From CAYMZZ01 sp044463125 (GTDB taxonomy: Bacteria > Bacteroidota > Bacteroidia > Chitinophagales > Chitinophagaceae), in contig JBIQMS010000016.1 in assembly GCA_044463125.1 (NCBI GenBank), positions 15,756 to 79,755 of the forward strand: a stretch of DNA of 64,000 nt. The letters run 5' to 3'. The notes under the pieces were generated by a model. The model worked only from the letters and a program-made list of their open reading frames with translations. It searched no databases and was not told the origin of the DNA. Position 1 is the first letter of the stretch. The number at the start of each line of letters is the position of its first letter. The translations under genes and the position numbers were made by a program. Below are positions 46,029 through 55,600 of the stretch, piece after piece.

Positions 46029-47039
46029 TTATATTTTTACTTCTTTACCATTGTTTTTGATTGAAATCTGCGATGCTTCCAGGATTTTCACCACCTGCAT
46101 GCCCAACTGCGCATTGGAGAGTGGTTTTCTTTTCTCGATAACGGAACCCACAAAATCAGCAGCCACTCCCGCCAGCGCTTCTTTGGTGGAAAGTTTGGGA
46201 ATATACACATCGCCCGTCCGGTAGTCAACCATGATCCCGGTTTTATCCAGGCCTGTCTTATGGTCATAACCCGTATCATAAACCCGCACTTTTTCAGAAG
46301 GCTCCAGGTCATTGTACACAATCATCTTCTTATCACCGCCGATCAGTGTTTGCCGCACTTTTACGGGCGAGGTCCATGAGCAATTGAAATGCGCGATAAA
46401 ATCGGATGCATAGTTCACCGTCATGTAGGCGATGTTTTCAATATTATTTCTTGTATGAGAAATTCCAGTCGCGTTGATGCTGACCGGTGCTTCGGTTATG
46501 AGGTAGGTAAGAATGGAGATATCATGCGGCGCCAGATCCCAGAGCACATTTACATCCGGCTGGAAAAGACCCAGGTTGATACGCGAAGAATCGAAATAAC
46601 GGGGAGTACCCACGGTACCGTCCTCTATCAGCTCTTTCATTTTTTGTACGGCACCTGTATAAAGAAAGGTATGGTCGGCCATCAGGGTAAGCCCTTTCTG
46701 CTCGGCAAGATTGATCAGTTCCTCCGCTTCCGCAACAGTGGAAGTAATAGGCTTTTCAATCAACACATGCTTTCCTTTCATCAAAGCCTCTTTGGCTAAT
46801 GCGAAATGTGTGAATACAGGTGTGGCAATGATCACCGCGTCGATTTCGGGATCATTGATCAGGTCCTGACCTGAAGCTATGCCCTGGATGCCGGGATAGG
46901 TCTTGGCCAGGGTAGCCAGTCGTTCCGGCCTTCCGTCGGCCACAGTCTTTACGGTGCAATTCGGCGTGCTGAAGAAGTTACGTACGATATTTGGCCCCCA
47001 GTATCCATAGCCAATAACGCCAACTGTAATGTTTGCCAT
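46029..47039 (-). CDS. Gfo/Idh/MocA family oxidoreductase (possible WbpB-like 3-dehydrogenase)
   Basis: 336 residues. N-terminal NAD fold GVIGYGYWGPNIVRNFFS, AVIIATPVFTHFALAKEALMKGKHVLIEKPITST with the catalytic Lys in EKP, and the C-terminal domain with DLAPHDISILTYL. In the WbpA-WbpB-WbpE-WbpD pathway this enzyme oxidises C3 before transamination, and the other three types are all in this cluster. It is the first gene of the ten-gene run; a candidate promoter lies about 195 bases upstream. Confidence 0.88.
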   Translation of the reverse strand: MANITVGVIGYGYWGPNIVRNFFSTPNCTVKTVADGRPERLATLAKTYPGIQGIASGQDLINDPEIDAVIIATPVFTHFALAKEALMKGKHVLIEKPITSTVAEAEELINLAEQKGLTLMADHTFLYTGAVQKMKELIEDGTVGTPRYFDSSRINLGLFQPDVNVLWDLAPHDISILTYLITEAPVSINATGISHTRNNIENIAYMTVNYASDFIAHFNCSWTSPVKVRQTLIGGDKKMIVYNDLEPSEKVRVYDTGYDHKTGLDKTGIMVDYRTGDVYIPKLSTKEALAGVAADFVGSVIEKRKPLSNAQLGMQVVKILEASQISIKNNGKEVKI

Positions 47040-47460
47040 TTGATGATTCGGTTATATAAGTTTAAATAGTTACGGTTTACCAGGCTTTTGCAGGCATGTA
47101 CTGGATTTTGGGCATTCAGTAGGCTCGGATGATCGGAGATCATTCAACAATGAAATGGCATGGAATAAACAATAGGAACATTGGGTACTTAGCGATAATT
47201 CTGGAGCTTTCGCAGGTTTAATTCTTTGAAGGCCAAAATTACAGGCTGGTATCAGGCGCTACCAATCAAATGAAGGTCAATGCGTTAAGCATTGCGGCTC
47301 AAATGTATAAAAAAAACTTCTTTAATCCTACTATTTTGAGCGACTGAAATTAAAAATTTCTTTTCCGGGATTCTGCTCAAAGGAATCCTCCGCTCCCGCT
47401 ATGTATTTCGGTGGTGGGTGACTATATTTATCCGTTAATCGAACCCAACCTGTTGCCATC
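47040..47460. promoter_or_regulatory. 421-base divergent regulatory region of the sugar cluster and GT-C gene
   Basis: For the minus-strand cluster, TTG (47265-47263), 21 bases, then TAATTTTG (47241-47234) fits TTG-N19..21-TAnnTTTG and predicts a long leader of about 190 bases. The leader holds the dyad ATGATC-GGA-GATCAT (47129-47143). A second dyad CAATGC-GTTAA-GCATTG (47278-47294) lies just upstream of the -33 element. For the plus-strand gene a weaker TATATTTA occurs near 47423. There is no reading frame worth reporting and none of the heptad repeats found in other gaps. Confidence 0.5.
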
Positions 47461-49275
47461 ATGTCCAAACCACCTTTTTCGGTTCTCCACCTTTTCGACC
47501 GGATACCCTCCTGGGCTTTTGCCGGCCTGGTTTTTTTGTATTGTATTCTGATGACTTTTCAGGGTCTTGATCTTGCGGATGAGGGATTAAATGCAGTTTT
47601 CTACCGCAATATATATTCGGATCCGGAAGCGGTGCAGTACACTTTTATGTTTTGGCTCTCGGGAGTGATAGGCGGAGCGTTCGAATATATTTTCCCAAAC
47701 ATGGGGGTTTGGGGGCATCGGTTAGTTGGGGCATTGACGCTGGGGGCCACCTGTATGCTGGCCTACAGGCTCTTGCGGCCCCACCTCGGCAAGGCAGCCT
47801 TGCGTCTCGGATTATTGTTTGCATTGTTTGTTATCGCCAACAACATCCGCATATTTCACTACAATTATCTTTGCATGCTCCTCTATATGCTTTGCGCCCT
47901 TTTTCTTTTTAACGGGCTGAAGCATAACAAACCATTCCTGGTTTTCCTTTCGGGTATGATGGTAGCCTTCGAAACCCTGGCACGCATACCCAGCCTGGTA
48001 AACCTGGGCCTGGTATTGGCTATATTCTATTACGGTTACCTGCAACAATACAGTTGGGGACGCATGTTCCGACTCGCCTTTATTTTTGGCGGAGGTTTTA
48101 TTGGTGGACTGTGTGTGATGGTTGCATTTGGAATGGTTACCGGCCAACTCGAAATCTTCCTCAGCGCTGTCCGGTTGGTAATGGAAATGGGAAGCGGTGG
48201 TGCCAGCAGCCATTACGGGATCGGCAAATTGCTGAAGCAGTTCTTTCTGCTTTATGGGTCCGCGGTTAAACATGGTTTGATGATTGGTATTCCCATACTG
48301 GGTGCTGCTATGCTGTGCAACCTGATCCAATACCGGCCTTCATGGCGAAAGCCGCTCATTAAGATGCTAACAGCGCTCTTTGTGTTAGCTTTTGCCTGGT
48401 TGATCTGGACCAATAAGATCAATCACCTGATCATGGTTTTTCTGCTCACCGACCTCAGCATGTTGGCCGCGCTGCTTATTTTTATATCGGTAAAGGATAC
48501 AGATCTGCGCGTATTGGCATTGATGGGGCTTTATATCATTCTCACTTACCCACTTGGCAGTTCCGATGGGATTTACACCGTTGGCATATACACGCTGTGG
48601 ATTGGTCTGCCTGTTGCGATAGATTATTTCTCACGATGGTCCCAATTGGAAATAAACTGGAAACTGGATAGCACAAGATCAGGATGGAGTATAAAAACCT
48701 GGATAGATAACCGCCAATTCAGAACCATCGGTTTGCTCGCCGTTCTATTAATATTTTTCGCGTTACTGCGGCAAGCTTATTATTACCCCTTCTTCGACTG
48801 GAACGACCGCACCCGCATGACCGCACAGGTGGATAATCCCTACCTCCAGCACGTATACACGACTCCGGAACGTGCTGCCGTTATGAATGAGCTCCTGGAT
48901 GAATCGACTAAATATATTCAACCCGGCGATACGGTAATGATGTATCATTCCATCCCTCTGATGCACTATCTCACCAACACAAGGCCTTTTCTACGCAATG
49001 CTATGCCCTGGCTTTATGAGGGTAGTTTCTTTGCGAGGGAACTGCGCAATACTGTGGAGAAAACAGGAAAAACCCCTGTGATCGTTCGCCAACTGATCAA
49101 GACCGTAGGTGATGCTTCCAACTGGCCCGAACCGCCCGTTAAATTCGACGAGACCTGGGATTCCATTAACGAAAAAAGAGATGAAGTGCTGGAAAACTTT
49201 CTGCGCGAACATGGGTACCGGGAAGTATGGAGTAATGGGGTGTTTGCGATCCATGTACCGGGAGAGAAGGAGTGA
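47461..49275 (+). CDS. GT-C-type integral-membrane glycosyltransferase (ArnT/PMT-like layout)
   Basis: 604 residues with roughly ten transmembrane helices and a C-terminal soluble domain of about 160 residues. The first external loop carries GLDLADEGLNAVFYRNIYSD; an Asp-Glu in this loop is the catalytic/metal signature of GT-C enzymes (ArnT, PMTs, PglB) that use polyprenyl-linked sugars outside the membrane. It is divergent from the sugar cluster and shares its control region, so it is the natural candidate to transfer that sugar. Family placement is by layout only; an unrelated multi-spanning protein is possible. Confidence 0.72.
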   Translation: MSKPPFSVLHLFDRIPSWAFAGLVFLYCILMTFQGLDLADEGLNAVFYRNIYSDPEAVQYTFMFWLSGVIGGAFEYIFPNMGVWGHRLVGALTLGATCMLAYRLLRPHLGKAALRLGLLFALFVIANNIRIFHYNYLCMLLYMLCALFLFNGLKHNKPFLVFLSGMMVAFETLARIPSLVNLGLVLAIFYYGYLQQYSWGRMFRLAFIFGGGFIGGLCVMVAFGMVTGQLEIFLSAVRLVMEMGSGGASSHYGIGKLLKQFFLLYGSAVKHGLMIGIPILGAAMLCNLIQYRPSWRKPLIKMLTALFVLAFAWLIWTNKINHLIMVFLLTDLSMLAALLIFISVKDTDLRVLALMGLYIILTYPLGSSDGIYTVGIYTLWIGLPVAIDYFSRWSQLEINWKLDSTRSGWSIKTWIDNRQFRTIGLLAVLLIFFALLRQAYYYPFFDWNDRTRMTAQVDNPYLQHVYTTPERAAVMNELLDESTKYIQPGDTVMMYHSIPLMHYLTNTRPFLRNAMPWLYEGSFFARELRNTVEKTGKTPVIVRQLIKTVGDASNWPEPPVKFDETWDSINEKRDEVLENFLREHGYREVWSNGVFAIHVPGEKE

Positions 49276-49601
49276 GTGGGAAGTAGTTAGTTGAAAGTTT
49301 AAAGTTTAAAGTTGTAAGCAGTTAATAGATAATATCTGCAGATTCGCGCAGATTTATTCCCCAACTCCCCATTCACAGAACCTGAAAGGACTCAATATGA
49401 TGTCAACGCCAGCATTCACACAACCTTCCGCCGCAGCAGAAGGGGGAGATCCTGCTCGTGACTTTGCAATTCCCTAATAAAGCTGACAATTTTTTACGGC
49501 AACCATTTTTCCAAAATCACCTGAATAACTTTCCTACAAAAAATACATATTACGTACTACGTAAAACGTAAAACGTACTACGTATTACGTAGTACGTCTC
49601 C
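49276..49601. repeat. 326-base gap with ACGTNNT heptads at the sprA end and AAGTTTA words at the other
   Basis: Near the GT-C end are GTTTAAA-type words (49295-49315). At 49552-49595 are seven ACGTNNT heptads in 7-base register, ending five bases before the sprA stop. Unlike the other elements there is no inverted partner for the ACGT arm, so this looks like a half or decayed copy. The middle holds ATATCTGCAGATTCGCGCAG (49332-49351), an inverted near match to 1963-1985. No gene is seen. Confidence 0.75.
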
Positions 49602-52600
49602 CTACTGCGCCAGGGAAATATCAATCTGCAATCCCCCTCTCGTATTCGTGATCGGAAATGCATTACTGATCTTGGGAATGGTACGCGTTTGATCGAAGTA
49701 CAAACTCAATCTTACACGCTGGCTGATTACGTATTGAATTTGTGGGTTGATGCGAATTACTTTTTGACCGGCCGTACCAAAAGCAGTTCCCTGATCGAGC
49801 TTGCTGTTGGCGGTGGCATCATCGCGCAGGCTAAAGTCGAGACGGAAAGTGATTTCGCCATCCAGCTTTTGCCCTTTTTTGCCGATGCGCATATTCTTCA
49901 GCAAGGGCACACCCTTCTTCCGGTAGTTGAATCCGAATACATATTCAGTAGACCGGTTTTCGGCAAGCTGGTAATCGATCAGGCTAAGGCTTAAGGTACG
50001 CGACTTTCTAAACTCGAACCTTGTACTCAGTTGATTGGTGAAAGTCATATCCACTTCAATCATCGGGTCAAATGCTTCCTGAATGGTCAGGTTAGGAACC
50101 AGGAAATAAGGAATATAGTTACCCGTCAGCGTATCGCGGAAATAAGGATAACCAATACGGTTGGGATCCGCAAACAGCAGGGCTGTATTAAAGCTGTTCA
50201 TGCTTAAAGTGCTATGGTACCCATGGCGAATCGTAACATTGCTGAACACTTTATCCAGTCCCGGAATGCGGGACAGACCAGTATACGTAAGCGCCCAGTT
50301 GGGCCTCGGCAGAAGCCCCGCAAAAGGATTGGACCGGATATTGGGATTACTGTTTTTAAACAGTTTGATGCCCGACGGATCCTTGCCAGTATAGGCAGCG
50401 AGGAAGGATGGAATCACCACATCCTGTGCATAGCGGCCATAACCCAGGTAATAATTCGGATCGTTGGGATCAATCTGCCCACCCTGGTAATCGTTGAGCT
50501 CCGCCAGGCGTCGCGAAAGAATTTCACGATTGCTTTCAAACTCCTTAAAAGTGGCCGATACCTGGTTGGGATCAAATTTTTCGAAGAGGGTTTGATAAGC
50601 AATATAGCTCACGCTGAAACTTCCCATCGCGTAGGGATTAAAACGGGCCAGTCCCGAGTTGCCAGTGGTATCTTTCAGTAATTCCGAATATTGTTTGCTG
50701 AATGTTTTGTCCAGGTTCAAATCGATATTCAGATCACGCACCGGATTCAATTGTGCGGTAATATTCAGCCGCTCATTATAACGTTGCTGAATCATAGCCG
50801 ACACTAATGAATCGCGCGACAACAATCCTCTCGATCCAAATCGATTGATCCAACTTGTATCGGGCTGATAGCCGAAAATAAAACCCATGCCCGGTTCGCC
50901 ACTCTTCCAGTTATTACCCAGGAGCACCGTACTATCCATATACCCTGGCAATGTGGTTCCGAAATCCTGCGAATACTGCACACCCACCCGCTTCAGCGAA
51001 GTAGCGAGGTTCAGTACGGCTTTCACACCCTTGCCCATTTCCACGGGCTGGTTTTTGCGCAACTCACGGGCACGGCGGCGTTCATCGCGCTTACGCTTGC
51101 GCTCCGCCTTGCGATAAGCACGCTTTTCCTTCTTCGACATTTTGGCCCAAACACTGTCGGCTATTACAGGAGCCAATGTTTTAGGCGACAAGGTATCGCG
51201 GTTCGCCGGTCTCGCATTGGGGTTGGGGTTTCGGGAATTCGGTCTTGCCTGCTGGCCCGATGCGGCACGCAGAAAGCGCGACTTCATGTAAAGCTGATCA
51301 AAATTGAATTCACCGTTCAGCGTACGGGTTTGCGTATTGCTGAGTGTATTACCCAGGCTACGTGCCAGCAGGGATGATGCCAGCCAGTTGTACTTGGTGC
51401 TGTAATTGGCGCGCACACTGGTCCAGTCGAGGAAGGGAAATTTCTGGGTGGGCAATGTATAGGAAATACCTGCTTCCTGCGCAAACTGCGTATTCCGTCC
51501 GCCCTTGAAGAGATTTTTCTGCACTGAATCCTTTTTAGCTTCGGTATCAATTCTTCCGAAGGGTTCATCTACCCGCGCATTATTGGTGGCGGAATAATCC
51601 AGCGTAATGGAACGCGTGAGGTTCCATTGCAGGATATAGACACGGTCGAAAGTGAAATACTTATCATAGGTTTCGGGTATCTTATATGGTCCGCCACCCA
51701 CATTGCGCGGACGAGTGGCGCCAAACTGGCGGAACACATCGGCCCTGAACGAAAGCTGCGAAGGCACATAATTGAAATTGATATCCTTGATCCAGGTGAG
51801 CCATTTTGAATTCGACTTTATCAGTCGCTTAAATGGTTCCAGGTATTTAGGGTCCGGCGCATAATTATAGGCGATGGCGCCGCGGGTACGCCGCATTTCA
51901 TAGAGATCGATCAACGGATTGGTCTGCTTCGTCTCCATATAGGAGTAATTGAAGTCGAAATTGGTCAGACTCCAGATCTTGGGCTTCTTTCCATCCGTTT
52001 TTATCTTTTTCACATTGGTGAAATTGATGGTGCGGATGGTGGTAATATCCTGGGCGTCGCGCCGGATCGAATCCTTGTCGGGTCCACTAGCATTGTCGAG
52101 CTTATCGCGCAATCTTATATCCAGATCGTAAGGATCATATTCCGGTGTGCTGGTGATTCGGCTGATGCCGGCGTACACGGGGATTTGAATACCCAACTGA
52201 CGCGGCAGTAATTTTCCTGCATCGATATTGGCAGAAACATCAAAAGTGTAGAGGTCCTCTCGAGAGCGATCATTGACCCTTTGCTCCAGCGTACCAAAGC
52301 CACGGCTTTTCGCGGTTCCGGACAGGGAGATGCTACCGAGATCTGCCAGGTTAAGGTCTACCCTTCCCAGACCGGCCCAGCCTCCCTTTTCATCAAGGTT
52401 AGAGAAGCGCAATTCATTAAACCATACTTCCGCGCAGGCGGGCTCCATCTTGTTGTTTACAACACTCAGCATCATACCCCGCACTTCACCCAGGTTGGGG
52501 TTACCGATCAGGGCATATACCCGTCCGTTGGGCAAACGCTCACTGTAATATTGCGAAGGCGAGAAGCCACCGTTATTACGACGCAACTTCAATTGAGTGA

Positions 52601-55600
52601 GTTCCTCCAGGTCAAAATCGAGATTATTCTCTTCGGGCCAAATCAATAGGCTATCCCTTACACCCCAATTGGTTTTTTTCAGCGGTATGCGAATCTCATA
52701 ATAGTTACCCTGGAAATCATTGCCAATACGAACGATGGCCGACAGGTCATAATCCTGAATGGCTCCATCACTACCCCGGCCTTCGGCGTGTATAAACATG
52801 CGCATCTTTCCATACTGACGCATATCCATGTTCATGGTCTTGAACACACCACGCGACTCCCCATTCTCCAGTCCGCAAAGCTGTACGCTCAATGCCTGTT
52901 CGTTGAGGAACAATTGCACATTGTTGTTGCTTAATTGCTGCTGGCGATCAATACCAGGAGGCATTACATAGTTGATGGGCTGGCGCTGATCATTCTCTTC
53001 GAGGTTTACCGCCAGGGTATTGAACTCCACCGGATCATTACCAGGCAGGTTGGTGTAGTTGCCGGTGGTATCAATTTCGTACTGAAATTTCCGCCATTGG
53101 TTGCGCACCAGTTCCAGCTTACCAAAACGCATCACTACCGAATCCTGGAAACCCGTCACATACATACGGATAAAGCGAATGGACTTAAAATCGGGAATAT
53201 TACCCACTTTGTTGCTGAACTCAGTGACCGGAATCCGGAACAGGTACCATTTCTCCGGGCGCTGGCTGCCATTGGCCAATGATACATTCACCATGCGCAC
53301 ATCGGTAATATAATTGGTACCCGTCATCATGTTGGGCGCAATATCCACTTCGTACTCAAAATACTCTTCCACCTCGTTCAGGGTGTTGTCACGGTTCAGC
53401 TCTTCGCCATCGGGGTACTGGGTAAAAGCGTTTACAAACTGGCTGCTGTTGTTGCTCACAGGCGAGTTGCCGTGTGGGTTATTGATATTTTTATAACGAC
53501 CCAGGATTCCGGTATTGCTGGCATCGTAGCTGGGGTCACGATAGGGCTTGAAGTTGTCGGCGGCAGGATCCAGTTGCGCGATGGCGGCAGCGGCAGGCGC
53601 TATAGCCGCGAGACCCTGCAGGTAATTGTCAAACTTGCTCCGCTCTTCCTCATCGGTTAAGCCATCAAGCCCCACATCCTGAAACTCACGATCGGCTGGA
53701 TCATTACTGAACGCATTGGTAACCTGTAAAGGATTGGAAGGCACTTTGCCCCAAACACTGGTATTATCCACAGGTGCATTCAGGCGTGGGGTTGGCAAAC
53801 CATTTTCGTACTGACGCTTTCCGTCTTTCAGAATGTCTTCTGATATATTACCCAGATTGAAAAACAGTTTTCCGGCTCCACTGGCGGTATTGGTGACATA
53901 AGGATCCTGCAACCAGAATTCGATATACTCCACGTTACCGGTTTCAAAGTCGATCTGGTCGATATTGCGCATAATACCACCCCAGCTTTGTGTGGGATTG
54001 GCGAGGCGACCATTCGGATCTATTCTCCCAGCACGGTTCTCAAAATTATAGGGGCCCTTGTCTTTGGGATAGAAGGCAAGATCAAAAGTGGTGAGCAGCC
54101 CCTGGCCAAAATCGATAGTACGCTGCGGGAATATCTCCCGCTGCAATACCTGCCGCACTTCCGGTTTGGAGAGTTCTTCCACATTACCCTGAAGTGGGTT
54201 ATTGGGATTGCTGCGCTCCTGCAACACCGGCTCAATATTATACCAGGCCAGCTTGGCGCGATTGTAGCCGCTGGCCAGGTCATTGTTGAGCGTGGCTTCG
54301 GGGAAACGCTGGGGCACACTGGCCAGGTTCCAGTTGATCAACGGAAAACGAAGGTCGATGGCCGCACGGGTTCCTTCAAAGTCATCGATATACACGAGGC
54401 CATTACTGCCACGACCAATTTGCGGAGAGTGGCCCGGCTTCAGTACCGCCACTTCCGCATAAGCTTTTATCGACGACATGGTGCGGGTGCTGTACCAGGG
54501 TAATTTATCCAGCCACTTGGTTAGCCGGGGAAAATCGCTTCGGTAATCCACATCCATCCCAAACATGGTATTTCGTACGGGATCTTCGCCATAGGATTGC
54601 TTGATGAAGAAGGGACGCTCGCCAAGGCGGGCAATAGTAGCGCCGATCGAAAGCTTGTCGTTGGCGATATAGTCCATACGCAACCCCATAAAGTTCTGCT
54701 GCTGTATGGCAAATGCATTCTGGTTTTCGTAACTGATATTGACCGGCACCCCGGAATTAATGATGGCCTGGTTAATAATGCGCAGGGTACCCAGATCGTA
54801 GTTGATGTCGTAGTCAATACCTTCCTGCAGGGTTTGCCCACCGGCGGTTACGGTTACTGAGCCGCGGGGAATATTATAACCCAGTTGATAATCGCCCGAG
54901 CCACTGGAACTGGTACGCGATTTACCGGAAAGCTTATACCGGTTCAGGTTCGCATAGGTTTGCGCGATGGCTTTGATGGTATCATACAGGGGATAATACA
55001 CGTAACGGTCTCGTTCCACCTGGGTTGGAAACACATATTCGAGGTCGCGGCCAAAAGGTTCCAGCACCGGAAAGATGATCCGGCTCATGCTCGAGATCAC
55101 GGTAAATCCTTCGATATAATCAAACACCCCATCGGGCTGCGGATCATTCTGATTATTGAGCCGGTCGAGATTGACCAACGAGATCAGGGGTTGACCCTCA
55201 AACTGGGGCAATACATCCGGCGGAGGCAGGTATCTTTTTTCGCCCAGGCTGGGTTCCTCATAGAGGATATCGAGTTTGAAGTCGGTGCGATCCAATTGGC
55301 CATAGCCAACCGAATACACGTTCTTCATCATCAGGTCCCAGATAGGCAGGTTGGTACGCTGCGATGTCGCTTTCAACAATTTCAGAAACAAAACCTTTTG
55401 TGTGGCACCTGAAGTATCAGGTGGCACATCCTGTGAAAATTCACCTACCTGGAATACTTTGCCATTGTACGTGTACTGAAAGGCTATACCCAGCACTTCA
55501 TCGGGCTGCAGGGGTTGGTTGAGCGAAAGAAAACCGATGCGCGGATTAAAGTAATAATCTGTGGGCTGCAATTTGCGCGCAAATGTTTTCTCAAAATCCT

